A stretch of 64,000 bases of DNA from Pseudarthrobacter sp. NS4. GTDB lineage: Bacteria > Actinomycetota > Actinomycetes > Actinomycetales > Micrococcaceae. The stretch is taken from positions 2,604,001 to 2,668,000 of the forward strand of contig NZ_CP103288.1 of assembly GCF_024758005.1 (NCBI RefSeq), written 5' to 3'. A program made the position numbers and the translations under genes. Below are positions 1-9,968 of this stretch, piece by piece (position 1 is the stretch's first letter; each line of letters starts with the position of its first letter). The notes beneath the pieces are model-generated. The model was not told where the DNA came from, did no database searches, and was given only the letters and a program-made list of their open reading frames with translations.

Positions 1-349
1 CACGAAGCCGCTTGATGACGTCCTGGTAGATATCGCTGCGCTGCGACTGCCGGTACGGCTCATGCGGGCCGCCCACCTCCACGCCCTCGTCCCAGTCAAT
101 CCCCAGCCACTTCAGCGCGTCCAGCAGCTGGTGGTAGCTTTCCTCGCTGTCACGCGCCGAATCGGTGTCCTCGATCCGGAACACCATGGTGCCTTTGGTG
201 TGCCGGGCGTAGGCCCAGTTGAAAAGGGCCGTACGGATCAATCCAACGTGCGGGGTTCCCGTGGGCGAAGGGCAGAAGCGGACGCGAACGGGGGTGTCCG
301 GGGTGACGGGCGGGATGGAGGCAGCAGGCGACGCAGAAGCAGTAGTCAT
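1..349 (-). CDS. gltX: Glutamyl-tRNA synthetase, N-terminal part (truncated by window edge)
   Basis: Charges tRNA-Glu (and possibly tRNA-Gln in organisms using the amidotransferase route) with glutamate in the cytoplasm. Only the first 116 codons are present; the C-terminal part lies beyond base 1. After a 20-residue Ala/Pro-rich leader the protein shows the class I signature [11 protein letters not shown] (HIGH-type motif), then the Rossmann-fold segments [11 protein letters not shown] and [15 protein letters not shown] typical of GluRS. The ATG is at 347-349. The next gene upstream, a fumarylacetoacetate hydrolase-family gene, ends 52 bases before it on the same strand, so the two may be co-transcribed. 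Family assignment is secure; the rest of the gene is not visible. Confidence 0.95.
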   Translation of the reverse strand, partial: MTTASASPAASIPPVTPDTPVRVRFCPSPTGTPHVGLIRTALFNWAYARHTKGTMVFRIEDTDSARDSEESYHQLLDALKWLGIDWDEGVEVGGPHEPYRQSQRSDIYQDVIKRLR

Positions 350-401
350 AGTGGCTTCAACTTTACCGCCTGGCGCCAAACCGTCAGGGCGCGGCCAGGG
401 G

Positions 402-1178
402 TCAGCGGCGGACGACCGGGTTGGACAACCGCCCGATGCCTTCGATCTCCACTTCAAAACGGTCACCGGCATTGACCAGGCCGACGCCCGCCGGGGTGCC
501 GGTCATAATGACGTCACCGGGAAGCAGGGTGAAGGCCTGCGAGACAACGGACACGAGTTCCCTGACCCCGCGGATCATCTGGCTGGTGCTGCCGTCCTGG
601 CGCAGTTCGCCGTTGAGGCGGCCCTGGATCTGGAGGTCCTCGGTGTCCAGCTCAGTCTCGATCCATGGACCGAGCGGCGCGGAGGTGTCAAAGCCCTTGG
701 CGCGCGTCCACTGCAGATCGGTCTTCTGGACGTCCCGGGCGGTGAGGTCGTTGCCGCAGGTGTACCCGAAGATAACGTCGTCCACGCGTTCCTCGGGGAC
801 GTCCTTGCAGATCCGGCCGATCACCACGCACAGTTCCGCCTCAAACGAGACTTCTTCGGAGAATTCCGGCAGCACAACCGGATCGTTGGGGCCAACGACG
901 GCGGTGTTGGGCTTCAGGAAGAGGAGCGGCTGCGCGGGCACTTCGTTGCCGAGTTCATGCGCGTGCTCCACGAAGTTGCGGCCGACGCCGATGACCTTGC
1001 TGCGCGGGATGATGGGCGCAAGCAACCGCACGTCTTCCAGCTTGTGGCGGACGGACGTGCGCTCCACGCCATTGAAGAAGGGATCTCCGTGGATGACAGT
1101 GATTTCCTCACTGCCCGTTTCACCTTCGACAACGCCGTAGAGGGGATCAGAATCGACGACAAACCTGACAATACGCAT
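402..1178 (-). CDS. Fumarylacetoacetate hydrolase family protein
   Basis: A 258-residue member of the FAH superfamily, whose members cleave or hydrate beta-diketo and 2-oxo acids (fumarylpyruvate or acylpyruvate hydrolase, HHDD isomerase, oxaloacetate decarboxylase types). The metal-ligand pattern E113-x-E115 (FEAEL) with D144 in GNDLTARD is visible, as is the C-terminal [14 protein letters not shown] loop. I chose the internal ATG at 1176-1178 because AGGGTAGGA lies just upstream; the frame stays open for 20 more codons without a family match. It sits between gltX and an MBL-fold hydrolase, a context that gives no clue to substrate. The exact reaction cannot be read from the sequence. Confidence 0.88.
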   Translation of the reverse strand: MRIVRFVVDSDPLYGVVEGETGSEEITVIHGDPFFNGVERTSVRHKLEDVRLLAPIIPRSKVIGVGRNFVEHAHELGNEVPAQPLLFLKPNTAVVGPNDPVVLPEFSEEVSFEAELCVVIGRICKDVPEERVDDVIFGYTCGNDLTARDVQKTDLQWTRAKGFDTSAPLGPWIETELDTEDLQIQGRLNGELRQDGSTSQMIRGVRELVSVVSQAFTLLPGDVIMTGTPAGVGLVNAGDRFEVEIEGIGRLSNPVVRR

Positions 1179-1246
1179 GGTTCCTACCCTACCGTCCCGT
1201 CTGCTGCTGCCGATTCCGGCCTCCCGGGTCCGTGCCACCGGAAGGG

Positions 1247-2044
1247 TCAGCCCTGCCCGCCTTCTTCGCGCAGGTAGTGAAGCTGGGCGGCCACTGACGT
1301 TTCAGCCGCCCGCCGGACGGAAGGGTCGACGTCGGCATACACCACGTCAGCCACCTCACCCGCGGTGGCGTCCCGGCCGAGCTGGTCCAGCGCCGCCCGG
1401 ATCTGGCCGAGCCGCTCCTGCCGGTGCAGGCGGTAATCCCGGGCAATGGACTCCACAGAGGGCAGCACCGGCCCGTGTGCCGGCAGGACGGTGGCCGCAC
1501 CGAGCGCCTCAAGCCTGTCCAGGGTGGCGAGGTAGTCCCCCAGGGTGCCGTCCGGGTAGTCAAGCATGGTGGTGCCCCTCCCCAGGATGGTGTCGCCGGT
1601 CAGCACTGATCCGTGGGGGCCGTCGTCGGGAAGGAGGAAGCACAGCGAATCGGACGTGTGGCCGGGCGCGGCCAGCACGGTGATGCCCACTCCGGCAGCA
1701 TGGATCACCACACCGTCCTGCAGGGGTTCGCCGCCGCCGTGGCAGTGCTCGGGATCGGCAGCACGGACCGGGGCAGCTGTCAGTTCATGAAGGCGGGCAG
1801 CACCTGCAGTGTGGTCCGCGTGGCGGTGGGTAATGAGAATCAACTCCACCGGGCCGGCGGCAAGTGCCCGCAGGTGGGCGTCGTCCAGAGGTCCCGGATC
1901 CACTACGACAGCACCGGGATAACCCGCCGCGCGAAGCACGTACGAATTTGTTCCCTCCAGACTCATCGGTCCGGGGTTGGGGGCCAGGATGAACTGCGTC
2001 AGGTCTGAGCTGCGTTGCAGGATGGGGCCGGAAGCTGGGGTCAC
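1247..2044 (-). CDS. MBL-fold metallo-hydrolase (LACTB2-like)
   Basis: A 265-residue metallo-beta-lactamase-fold protein. The binuclear zinc motif H73-x-H75-x-D77-H78 (THRHADH) is intact, followed by PGHTSDSL, the GDTILGRG metal aspartate and a late VLPAHGP histidine. The single-domain layout with a C-terminal helical tail resembles LACTB2/glyoxalase II-like hydrolases, some of which are endoribonucleases; substrate cannot be decided. Start is GTG at 2042-2044; no strong ribosome binding site is seen, and a weak -10-like AAAGAT lies 6 bases upstream. It ends 68 bases before the FAH-family gene and is followed on the other side by the ilvE terminator, so it probably begins its own transcript. 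Confidence 0.85.
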   Translation of the reverse strand: MTPASGPILQRSSDLTQFILAPNPGPMSLEGTNSYVLRAAGYPGAVVVDPGPLDDAHLRALAAGPVELILITHRHADHTAGAARLHELTAAPVRAADPEHCHGGGEPLQDGVVIHAAGVGITVLAAPGHTSDSLCFLLPDDGPHGSVLTGDTILGRGTTMLDYPDGTLGDYLATLDRLEALGAATVLPAHGPVLPSVESIARDYRLHRQERLGQIRAALDQLGRDATAGEVADVVYADVDPSVRRAAETSVAAQLHYLREEGGQG

Positions 2045-2110
2045 CGGTCCATCTTTGCATTGACCCCTGCGTCGGCAGCAAGACAGGCTTTGGACTAACG
2101 CTCACGCAAA

Positions 2111-2144
2111 CGGCGCCTGCCGGGCAAAAGCCCGGCAGGCGCCG
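2111..2144 (-). terminator. Intrinsic terminator-like hairpin downstream of ilvE
   Basis: A perfect 15-bp GC-rich stem with an AAAA loop (TTTT when read on the minus strand) lies 26 bases past the ilvE stop. The U-tract is short (TTT), as is usual in high-GC actinobacteria. Confidence 0.75.
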
Positions 2145-2170
2145 TCGTTCTTCGTGGATGTGAAGCCCGG

Positions 2171-3283
2171 CTAGGCCAGGCGCGTCAGCCACCCGTGGGT
2201 GTCCGGGACCGCGCCTGTCTGGATGCCCAGCAGCCGTTGGCGGATGGCCATGGTGGTCTCCCCTGCCGTGGCGTCTTCGGAGCCGATGAATTCAGTGGCG
2301 TCCTTCAGCACCCCGATGGGCGTGATGACGGCAGCCGTACCGCACGCAAAAACCTCTGCGATCTCACCCGAGGCAACGCCTTCACGCCACTCATCAAGGG
2401 TGATCTTGCGCTCGGTGACGTCGCGGCCCATGTCCTTGGCCACCTGAATGACGGACATCCGGGTAATGCCTTCGAGGATGGTGCCGGTCAGCGCAGGGGT
2501 GACCAGCGAGCCGTCCTTCATCACGAAGAAGACGTTCATGCCGCCCAGTTCCTCGACGGCATTGTCGTTGAACTGGTCAAGGAAGAGAACCTGCTTGCAG
2601 CCGTTGGCTTCGGCCTCCTGCTGCGCGATGAGCGAAGCGGCATAGTTGCCGCCGCACTTGGCATCGCCGGTCCCGCCGCGGCCGGCCCGGGCGTACTCGC
2701 GCGAGATCCAAATGGACACCGGCTTGAGTTCGCCGCCGAAGTAGTTGCCGGCGGGCGAGGCGATCACGCGGAAAGAAACTTCGCGGGCGGCACGGACGCC
2801 CAGGAAGGCCTCGGTAGCGATCATGAACGGCCGCAGGTACAGGGCTTCGCCGTCGCCGGCCGGAACCCATTCCTTGTCTGCGGCCACCAGTTCGCGGATG
2901 GCTCCAAGGAAGTACTCTGCCGGCAGTTCCGGAAGGGCCAGCCGCCGGGCGGACTTGTTGAGGCGGGCGGCGTTGGCTTCCGGGCGGAAACTCCAGATGG
3001 AGCCGTCGGCGTGGCGGTAGGCCTTGAGTCCTTCGAAGATCTCCTGGCCGTAGTGCAGCACAGCAGCGGATGGGTCAAGGGTGATGGGGCCATAGGCCTC
3101 AACCCGGGGATTGTGCCATCCGCCGTTGCCGTTCGCGTCCACGCTGTAGTCGACGATGGCGGTGTGGTCGGTGAAGTGGTCGCCGAATCCCGGGTTTGCC
3201 AGGATGGCTGCACGCTCTTCAGCAGACTTCGGGTTGGCCGAAAGCTGCTGGCTGAATTCGACGCCATGGGCGGTCTGAGTCAT
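2171..3283 (-). CDS. ilvE: Branched-chain amino acid aminotransferase
   Basis: PLP-dependent class IV aminotransferase catalysing the last step of valine, leucine and isoleucine synthesis (2-oxo acid + glutamate). 370 residues, the usual length of the long actinobacterial form. The PLP lysine is probably K209 in GDAKCGGNYAAS; the motif EIFEGLKAYR (81-90) and the C-terminal FACGTAAVITP phosphate-binding segment are clear. The ATG at 3281-3283 is preceded by GGAGGAACC, so the 15 codons open upstream are not used. A -10-like TAAGCT (3353-3358) would give a leader of about 60 bases. Neighbour leuB is in the same pathway and strand, 103 bases upstream. Confidence 0.95.
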   Translation of the reverse strand: MTQTAHGVEFSQQLSANPKSAEERAAILANPGFGDHFTDHTAIVDYSVDANGNGGWHNPRVEAYGPITLDPSAAVLHYGQEIFEGLKAYRHADGSIWSFRPEANAARLNKSARRLALPELPAEYFLGAIRELVAADKEWVPAGDGEALYLRPFMIATEAFLGVRAAREVSFRVIASPAGNYFGGELKPVSIWISREYARAGRGGTGDAKCGGNYAASLIAQQEAEANGCKQVLFLDQFNDNAVEELGGMNVFFVMKDGSLVTPALTGTILEGITRMSVIQVAKDMGRDVTERKITLDEWREGVASGEIAEVFACGTAAVITPIGVLKDATEFIGSEDATAGETTMAIRQRLLGIQTGAVPDTHGWLTRLA

Positions 3284-3386
3284 GGTTCCTCCACGATCGG
3301 CCGCCCCGGGTTCAGCGCTGAACGGCAAGGCGGCATTTGGTGATTCGACACAAGCTTACGCCCGTTGCCCGCGGCCCTAGCGCGGG

Positions 3387-4439
3387 TTAGAGCCCAGCTG
3401 CGATGGCATCTCCCACGGCACTCGTGGTGCGGGGGCCGCCGTCGCGCTTTTCGACGTCGGCCACCACTGCCGCTTCGATCCTGCGGGCCGCCGTGGTGTA
3501 GCCGAGGTGGTCCAGGAGGAGGGCAGCGGACAGGATGGCGGCTGTGGGGTCCGCCTTGCCCTGGCCGGCAATGTCCGGCGCCGAACCGTGGACCGGCTCA
3601 AACATGGAGGGCGCTGTGCGGTCCATGTTGATGTTCCCTGAAGCTGCCAGTCCAATGCCGCCGGTGATGGCTGCGGCGAGGTCGGTGAGGATATCGCCGA
3701 AAAGGTTGTCGGTGACGATCACATCGAAGCGGGACGGATCCGTGACCATAAAGATGGTGGCGGCGTCCACGTGCAGGTAGTCGTGGGTGACGTCCGGGAA
3801 TTCGGTGGCCACGGCCTCCACCGTGCGCTTCCACAGCTGTCCTGCGAAGACCAGGACGTTGTGCTTGTGGACCAGGGTGACGTGCTTGCGCTCCCTTGCG
3901 CTGGCACGGCGGAACGCGTCCCGCACTACCCGCTCCACGCCGTGGGCCGTGTTTAGTGACACTTCGGTGGCAACTTCGTGGGGAGTGCCGGCACGCAGGG
4001 TGCCGCCGTTGCCCACGTAGGGGCCTTCGGTGCCTTCCCGGACCACGATGAAGTCGATGACACCCGGATTGGCAAGGGGGCTGCCCACCGTTCCGTAAAG
4101 CCGGGAGGGCCGCAGGTTGACGTAGTGGTCCAGGCTGAAGCGGAGCTTGAGCAGCATCTCGCGTTCGATGATGCCGGAGGGGATCCTGGTGTCTCCCGGG
4201 GCTGCACCTACTGCACCGAACAGGATCGCGTCGCGGGTCCGCAGGTCCGCCAGGACTTCGTCCGGCAGGGTCTCCCCGGTGGCCAGCCAATGCTCGGCAC
4301 CGAGCTTGTAGTGCGTCTGCTTGAGCTCGACGCCCTGCGCCACCACGGCTTTCGCGAGGACCTTGACTGCCTCGGCAATCACCTCGGGGCCAATGCCGTC
4401 GCCGGGAATAACTGCCAGATCGATGGAAGATGCGCTCAT
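3387..4439 (-). CDS. leuB: 3-isopropylmalate dehydrogenase
   Basis: Oxidatively decarboxylates 3-isopropylmalate to 2-oxoisocaproate with NAD+ in leucine synthesis. 350 residues, complete. The N-terminal [11 protein letters not shown], the Mg2+/substrate segment [16 protein letters not shown], and the NAD-binding [18 protein letters not shown] are all present. The ATG at 4437-4439 follows a TACCCT -10 box by exactly 6 bases with a TTGACC -35-like hexamer 19 bases further up and no Shine-Dalgarno sequence, so the message is probably leaderless. leuA and leuCD are not in this window. A large inverted repeat lies just upstream. Confidence 0.95.
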   Translation of the reverse strand: MSASSIDLAVIPGDGIGPEVIAEAVKVLAKAVVAQGVELKQTHYKLGAEHWLATGETLPDEVLADLRTRDAILFGAVGAAPGDTRIPSGIIEREMLLKLRFSLDHYVNLRPSRLYGTVGSPLANPGVIDFIVVREGTEGPYVGNGGTLRAGTPHEVATEVSLNTAHGVERVVRDAFRRASARERKHVTLVHKHNVLVFAGQLWKRTVEAVATEFPDVTHDYLHVDAATIFMVTDPSRFDVIVTDNLFGDILTDLAAAITGGIGLAASGNINMDRTAPSMFEPVHGSAPDIAGQGKADPTAAILSAALLLDHLGYTTAARRIEAAVVADVEKRDGGPRTTSAVGDAIAAGL

Positions 4440-4507
4440 GGTTTCAGGGTAGCCAAGTCATCCATATGCTGGTCAAGCCGTCTCAAGATGCGAACGCCTC
4501 GGGGACG

Positions 4508-4604
4508 CCCTCTCACTTCCTGCAGGAAAACAGCGAATGCTCTCTCACCATCGGTCCAGGGGTGAGAGAGCGTTCGCGAAAAACCTACAGAAAGTGAGAG
4601 AGGG
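4508..4604. repeat. Long imperfect palindromic intergenic repeat
   Basis: Two arms of about 42-44 bases (4508-4549 and 4561-4604) are imperfect inverted copies of each other around an 11-base centre. Both begin with CCCTCTC read inward and contain TCACTT.CTG.AGG, then CGAA.GCTCTCTCACC. It fills the gap between the leuB promoter and the metG stop codon. The form is that of a REP/palindromic mobile-type intergenic unit; it could also serve as the metG terminator. No second copy is seen in this window. Confidence 0.8.
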
Positions 4605-4611
4605 TCAAGGG

Positions 4612-6171
4612 CTAAGCCTCCGCGGGCTCCTCATACTTGGGGAACACCGGTGACGGTGCCGGCAGCGTTGTCCCGGCCACGATGGGCGTCGCGATTGCCG
4701 GGAACTGGCGTGCTTCCCCTTCAGGCTGGCCCAGGCTGTCCAGGAGCGCGGCCGTGGCGGTGGGCATTACCGGCTGGGCCAGGATGGCCACGATCCGCAG
4801 CACCTCAAGCGTCACGTACAGCACGGTGTTCATGCGTTCGACGTCGGTCTTCCGCAGCACCCAGGGCGCCTGTTCCGCGAAGTAGGCGTTGGTGTCACCC
4901 AGGACGCCCCAGATGGCTTCGAGGGCACGGCTGAATTCCTGCTTCCCGAATGCCGACCGTGCGGCCTCCAGCAGCCCGCCGGCCTGCGCCAGAATGGCGT
5001 GGTCCGCTGCGGTGAATGCCCCGGGCGTGGGAACCATGCCGCCGCAGTTCTTGGCCACCATGGACAGGGAACGCTGGGCGAGGTTGCCGAAGTTGTTGGC
5101 GAGGTCCGCGTTCATCCGGCCTACGATTGCGTCATGGTTGTAGCTGCCATCGGCACCGAAGGGAACTTCGCGGAGGAAGAAGAAGCGCACCTGGTCCAGG
5201 CCGTACTGCGCCACGAAGTCCGCCGGGGACACCACGTTGCCAAGTGATTTGGACATCTTCACGCCGGCGTTGTGGAGGAAGCCGTGGATCATCACCCGCT
5301 TGGGCAGGTCCAGCCCGGCACTCATGAGGAACGCCGGCCAGTAGATGGCGTGGAAGCGCGAAATGTCCTTGCCGATGATGTGGACGTCGGCCGGCCAGTA
5401 CTTCCGGAACTTCTCCGATTCAACGTCCGGGTAGCCGACGCCGGTGAGGTAGTTGGTCAGCGCGTCAACCCAGACATACATTACGTGCTTGTCGTTGCCG
5501 GGGACGGGCACGCCCCAGTCAAAGCTGGTGCGGCTGATGGACAGGTCCTCCAGCCCGCGCTTGACGAAGCTGATCACTTCGTTGAACCGGTAATGGGGGG
5601 CACCAAATTCAGGCTGTGTCTCGTAGAGGGCCAGGAGCTTGTCCTGGTAGGCGGAGAGCCGGAAGAAGTAGCTCTCCTCCGCCGTCCAGGTAACCTCGGT
5701 GTCGCTCTCTTTCGTGTAGCGCACGCCGTCGTCCTTGACCACGGTGTCGTCCTCGCCGTAGAACGCTTCGTCCCGGACGGAGTACCAGCCCTCGTACTTC
5801 GACAGGTAGATGTCGCCGTTGGCTTCCATCTTCTTCCAGATGGCCTGCGACGCGGCGTAGTGATCCTCATCAGTGGTCCGGATGAAGCGGTCATAAGTGA
5901 TCCCCAGGGCGGCATGTGCTGCCTTGTAGACCTCCGCGTTCCTGTCCACCAGCTCCTTGGGCGTGATGCCTTCCTTCTCGGCCGTCTGGGCGATCTTCAT
6001 GCCGTGCTCGTCCGTGCCGGTCAGGAACATCACGTCATAGCCGTCGAGCCGCTTGAAGCGCGCCATGGCGTCGGTGGCAATGTACTCGTAGGCGTGCCCG
6101 ATGTGCGGCACGCCGTTGGGGTAGGTGATGGCCGTGGTGATGTAGTACGGCGTTTTCTCTGAAGCAGTCAC
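4612..6171 (-). CDS. metG: Methionyl-tRNA synthetase
   Basis: Class I aminoacyl-tRNA synthetase loading methionine on initiator and elongator tRNA-Met. 519 residues. The HIGH motif is at 23-26 ([10 protein letters not shown]) and KMSKS at 305-309 ([10 protein letters not shown]). The connective region carries [15 protein letters not shown] and lacks the CxxC...CxxC zinc knuckle of the E. coli type, and there is no C-terminal tRNA-binding EMAP domain, so it is the short zinc-free form. Start is GTG (6169-6171) beginning [11 protein letters not shown], which fits family N-termini. The ABC transporter genes end 34 bases upstream. Confidence 0.95.
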   Translation of the reverse strand: MTASEKTPYYITTAITYPNGVPHIGHAYEYIATDAMARFKRLDGYDVMFLTGTDEHGMKIAQTAEKEGITPKELVDRNAEVYKAAHAALGITYDRFIRTTDEDHYAASQAIWKKMEANGDIYLSKYEGWYSVRDEAFYGEDDTVVKDDGVRYTKESDTEVTWTAEESYFFRLSAYQDKLLALYETQPEFGAPHYRFNEVISFVKRGLEDLSISRTSFDWGVPVPGNDKHVMYVWVDALTNYLTGVGYPDVESEKFRKYWPADVHIIGKDISRFHAIYWPAFLMSAGLDLPKRVMIHGFLHNAGVKMSKSLGNVVSPADFVAQYGLDQVRFFFLREVPFGADGSYNHDAIVGRMNADLANNFGNLAQRSLSMVAKNCGGMVPTPGAFTAADHAILAQAGGLLEAARSAFGKQEFSRALEAIWGVLGDTNAYFAEQAPWVLRKTDVERMNTVLYVTLEVLRIVAILAQPVMPTATAALLDSLGQPEGEARQFPAIATPIVAGTTLPAPSPVFPKYEEPAEA

Positions 6172-6205
6172 GTGCGGACAGTTACCTTCGGTGCGGAGGG
6201 ACGGG

Positions 6206-6961
6206 CTAGATCAGTTCAGTCAGGGTATCGCTGAGCCGGACAAGTTCGTGGTCGTGTGACGCCACCAGCACGGCAATTCCGTCGGACGTGGTGTCTTTCA
6301 GGATGCTGATGATGCGGTTGGCGGAAGCGCGGTCCAGGCTGGCGGTCGGCTCGTCCACCACCAGCACCCTGGTGCCCAGGATCAGGGCACGTGCGATGGC
6401 GACCCGTTGGCGTTCACCGCCGGACAGCTGGGCGGGACGGTGCCGCATCCGGCGGCCGAGGCCCACCAGGTCCAGCAGGTCCTTGGCCATGTCCCGCCGC
6501 TGGTCCACTTCGCCGTCGGGAACGGCCGGCAGGAGCACATTCTCGAGGGCGCTCATGCCGTCAATCAGGGCGCCGCCCTGGTCCACATAACCGATCAGGG
6601 CACGACGGCGGTCGGCGATTTCGTCGTCGCCCATGCTTTCAAGGGAATCGCCTTCCCAGAAGACGCGCCCCGAGGTCGGCAGCGTGAGGCCTGCGCCGAC
6701 GGTCAGGATGCTTGTCTTGCCGGAGCCGCTCCGCCCGGCGACGCAGTGCATTTCGCCGGCGTGCAGGGTGAGGTCGAAATCCTCAACAACGCTGACTGCT
6801 TCAGCACCGCCCTTGCCGCCGCCATAGCGGATGGTGATGCCGCTCAGTTCCAGCGGGGTGGCGTGGTCGGCCGCCTTGACGATGGTGTTGGCGCGGGTCT
6901 GCAGGGGAACCTCACCGGAGCCGCCCCGGCGGCTCCGGTGGACATTGGTCGGGTTTGTCAT
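6206..6961 (-). CDS. ABC transporter ATP-binding protein (MacB/LolD type)
   Basis: ATPase subunit paired with the large FtsX-type permease encoded just upstream. 251 residues with Walker [11 protein letters not shown] (about 75-84), Q-loop YVDQGG (125-130), signature [15 protein letters not shown] (179-193), Walker [13 protein letters not shown] (199-210) and the switch histidine in ASHDHE. The ATG at 6959-6961 overlaps the permease stop as ATGA, showing translational coupling and fixing the start; 22 more open codons upstream lie inside the permease gene. MacB-type systems act in mechanotransmission (export of peptides, lipoproteins or drugs) rather than classical substrate transport; the cargo here is unknown. 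Confidence 0.92.
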   Translation of the reverse strand: MTNPTNVHRSRRGGSGEVPLQTRANTIVKAADHATPLELSGITIRYGGGKGGAEAVSVVEDFDLTLHAGEMHCVAGRSGSGKTSILTVGAGLTLPTSGRVFWEGDSLESMGDDEIADRRRALIGYVDQGGALIDGMSALENVLLPAVPDGEVDQRRDMAKDLLDLVGLGRRMRHRPAQLSGGERQRVAIARALILGTRVLVVDEPTASLDRASANRIISILKDTTSDGIAVLVASHDHELVRLSDTLTELI

Positions 6962-9753
6962 TGGACCACTTTCGTTGCAATCGGTATCCAGCAAAGTACA
7001 GCCACGAGGCCGGCGACGGCTGCCCACAGGGCGGCATAGGGGGCGAGCAGGAGGCCGATGCCGAGGGCGCCCAGCACGCCCAGCGGCAGGGCCACGGTTC
7101 CCACCAGCGCGTTTTCAAAGAGCCGGACCTGGCGGAGCATGTCCGGGTTCCATCCCATGGCTTCAAGGATGCTCAGGTACTGCCGCTTGGCATTCAGTTC
7201 AAACCGGCCGGTCACGAGTGTCAGGACCAGGCCCACCACAACCCCGGCCAATGCCAGCAGGATGCTCGGCAATGCCACGCTGGCGGCGGCCAGGCCGCTC
7301 AGCGCGCTGGCACCTGCTGCGCGCGGGATGTCGATCAGCAGGGCGATCAGCCCGCCCACGGCGGCACCGAAGACGCCGACGGCGACGGCCAGGGACAGCG
7401 TGTTGAACTTGTTGGTGCCCAGCTGGCGGTTGGCGAAGGTCAGCGGCGAGTCCACCGGAATAAGCCGCTCGTCGTGCTGCGGCTCCTGGTCAATGACGTC
7501 GCGGTGGCGAAGCTGCTGTGCCGCGAAGAGGGCCGCGCCTGCGTAGAGCACCAGCACGGCGACAGACACCAGGGCCGTTGAAAGGCTCCAGCTGACCAGG
7601 CTGAGTACAATGCCCGCCACTGCCAGCAGTACTGCTCCGACGCCGAATTCCTCCAGCACCCAGCTGCGGATGCGCCGCTGCGTCCAGCCCATGGCCCGCA
7701 GGGTGCCCGCCTCGCTTCGGCGCTTGCGGATGTAGCTCACCGTTGACGCTCCGGTCAGCAGTGCTGCGCCGCACAGGGTCAGGAAGAGCAGGGTGACGTT
7801 GGTTCCGGACAGCGATCCCGTGACCGCCTCCGCCGCGTTCTGCCGGACCCAGGACTGCTGAACAGTACCCAGGGCGGATTCCTTGCCGGCGTCGTCCTTG
7901 GAGTAGCCGGGGACGAAGATGCTGGCGTCCTCACGCGCCGAGCCGGCCACGATGGTGGCTTCCAGGCCCATCGCGCGGATGTCGTTGGCGAGCTTCTCCA
8001 CGTCCGGCTGCGCCTGCTTCCAGCTGCCCGGCGCCTTGGCCCGGACACGGACGGCGTCGATGACGTCCGCGTTCTCGGTGTATCCGCGTGCAGCGGCCAG
8101 TCCGTAGTAGTCGGTGATGGCGCCGGCGGACTGGCTGGCGAGGCCGGTGGCGCTCAGGGAGGGCTCCAGTTCCGTGGCGGGTACGTCCTTGCCGTCAGCA
8201 TCCTTGACCAGCGTGAAGGGAGTGGGATCGTAGCCGCCGAGGGGCAGCTTGTTGACGTCACCGGCGGCCTCGGCCACGGCGGCGGGATCAAAGGTTCCGT
8301 AGACCATGGCAAGCGGAGCTGCCGCCTGCTCCCCCGTGGACAGGTTTTCGCGGTAGGACCGCTCGTCCACGGGTTCGCGCTGGGTCTGGTCAACAGGGGC
8401 GCCGTTGGCGCTCTTTTCGGGCAGCCGGTTTACGGTGACCCACTCGCCGGGAACAGCAGTCTTGTCCACGGCGCCGTTGGCTGCGGTCTCCCCGTCGGTG
8501 TATTTTGGGGCGGCAGCAAAGTCGGTGCTCCACTTGGCAGGGGTGTAGAGGCCCTGGTTGAAGTTGCCGCTGCTGCCCAGGAGGGACGAGTGGTCGGTGG
8601 AGCCGGGCCAGGACAGCACGAACGGATCCTTGGACACGAACGGCAGGTAGTCCTTGTCCAGCGACCGGGACACCGTTCCGACCTCTTTGACCACCTTGCC
8701 GGCGTCGTCGATCTCTTCGATCTTGACGTTGTATTTCAGGTCCAGGGAAGTGCCCGAGCGGACGATGAGCGGAATCGCCTGCGAGTCGGCCGTCAGCTGG
8801 CCGGTTCGCTTTGCCTGCTGGTACTGGGTCATCAAAGGTGCCCAGTACTTGAGCTTGACGCCCAGGAAGTCCGGCCCCTCCTCCAGTTGGTCGAGGCCGA
8901 TGCCGTTGGTGAACAGGCCTTCGAAGTAGCGGCCAATGGCTCCTGCATCCCGGGCATCGGCGGGCGGGGCCTTTTCCAGCGGGGCCAGGAAGTCACCGGC
9001 CGAACCCAGCAGGGCACGCTCGGCGGCGGGGTCCACGGCCACCACCGATTCGGTCACCTCGGGGGCAAGCGGCAGGGACACGGACAGGTTGAAGAGGTTG
9101 TGTTCCGAGCCGCCGGCCGGGGCGGGGAACTTGATGCCTGTTTCCCCAGCGGGCGCGGCGATCCGGATGCTGCTGCCGCCTACGGCCTTTTCCTCCACAA
9201 GCTTTGCCTTGCCGAGGCTCCCTTCGGCAGTGGACTTGAACAGCGTCTGTTCGGAGACGCCGTCGGAGCTCACGGCGCTGGCAGTGAGGCGGTACGTCTT
9301 GGTTTCGTCGCTCAACACGGATTCGGCTGCGGGCCATTTGTCCGGAGCAGTGGCGCCGGCGGACTGGTCTGCCGTTGCGGTCCCGGCCAGCCCGGCGTTG
9401 TAGCCGAGGTAGTCCATGGCGTCAAGGCGGGGGGCCTCGAGGTTCTGGGTTACGCGGGAGACCAGGCTGATCGGGGCGGCCACCGACGTTCCGGAAAGCT
9501 TCCTGATCGAGTCCAGCTGCTCGAAGCTGATGCCGCCGGTGCCGTTGGCGATTTCGGGCTGCAGCAGTGCCGCGGAGGGCGCCTTCGCCTGGACCAGGAC
9601 GTCATAGAGTCCCCGTGAATTTTCATCCACTGTCCGGTTGAGTGCAGCCTGCGACTGGCTTTGGACGAGGACCGACAAGCACATGGCTGCGATCAAGATG
9701 GCCGCGGTCAACAGCAGCACTTTGCTTCTGATGAACCTCTGGACGGCGTTCAT
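6958..9753 (-). CDS. Large FtsX-like ABC permease
   Basis: 931-residue membrane protein. One N-terminal transmembrane helix (about 11-29) is followed by an extracellular domain of some 600 residues, then a C-terminal set of about seven helices (from VTLLFLTLCGAALLTG to the final LWAAVAGLVAVLCWIPI). This is the MacB_PCD/FtsX arrangement, in the variant with duplicated C-terminal FtsX modules. The ATG at 9751-9753 has AGGGAG five bases upstream. The stop overlaps the start of the ATPase gene. The extracellular domain shows no motif I recognise. Function is probably envelope-related export or signalling; the substrate is not deducible. Confidence 0.88.
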   Translation of the reverse strand: MNAVQRFIRSKVLLLTAAILIAAMCLSVLVQSQSQAALNRTVDENSRGLYDVLVQAKAPSAALLQPEIANGTGGISFEQLDSIRKLSGTSVAAPISLVSRVTQNLEAPRLDAMDYLGYNAGLAGTATADQSAGATAPDKWPAAESVLSDETKTYRLTASAVSSDGVSEQTLFKSTAEGSLGKAKLVEEKAVGGSSIRIAAPAGETGIKFPAPAGGSEHNLFNLSVSLPLAPEVTESVVAVDPAAERALLGSAGDFLAPLEKAPPADARDAGAIGRYFEGLFTNGIGLDQLEEGPDFLGVKLKYWAPLMTQYQQAKRTGQLTADSQAIPLIVRSGTSLDLKYNVKIEEIDDAGKVVKEVGTVSRSLDKDYLPFVSKDPFVLSWPGSTDHSSLLGSSGNFNQGLYTPAKWSTDFAAAPKYTDGETAANGAVDKTAVPGEWVTVNRLPEKSANGAPVDQTQREPVDERSYRENLSTGEQAAAPLAMVYGTFDPAAVAEAAGDVNKLPLGGYDPTPFTLVKDADGKDVPATELEPSLSATGLASQSAGAITDYYGLAAARGYTENADVIDAVRVRAKAPGSWKQAQPDVEKLANDIRAMGLEATIVAGSAREDASIFVPGYSKDDAGKESALGTVQQSWVRQNAAEAVTGSLSGTNVTLLFLTLCGAALLTGASTVSYIRKRRSEAGTLRAMGWTQRRIRSWVLEEFGVGAVLLAVAGIVLSLVSWSLSTALVSVAVLVLYAGAALFAAQQLRHRDVIDQEPQHDERLIPVDSPLTFANRQLGTNKFNTLSLAVAVGVFGAAVGGLIALLIDIPRAAGASALSGLAAASVALPSILLALAGVVVGLVLTLVTGRFELNAKRQYLSILEAMGWNPDMLRQVRLFENALVGTVALPLGVLGALGIGLLLAPYAALWAAVAGLVAVLCWIPIATKVVQ

Positions 9754-9840
9754 TGAACTCCCTGAAACCTGGATTGCGTGCGCACATTCGTGTCCGGCGG
9801 GGGCGGACATGGGCGATTAGCTAACGGATGTGCAAAAGGT

Positions 9841-9903
9841 ATTGGCCGGCCTGCCGGCACTGTCCTGAACCAGGACGAAGCCATTGTAAGCAGACCGGCC
9901 AAT
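9841..9903. repeat. Nested inverted repeat between serA and the ABC permease
   Basis: Outer arms ATTGGCCGGCCTGC (9841-9854) and GCAGACCGGCCAAT (9890-9903) enclose an inner perfect hairpin GTCCTG-AAC-CAGGAC (9862-9876). It lies 65 bases past the serA stop on the minus strand and may act as its terminator, although no U-tract follows. Confidence 0.55.
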
Positions 9904-9968
9904 CATACGTGGCCCCGGCGGGGCGCGCCGAGCGGAGGCCGTTGGTACGGCGTTTCCCGGACCTGGGG

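Noticed and set aside
6172..6205. T-box or SAM riboswitch before metG
   Set aside because: The gap is only 34 bases and shows no specifier or K-turn-like sequence.
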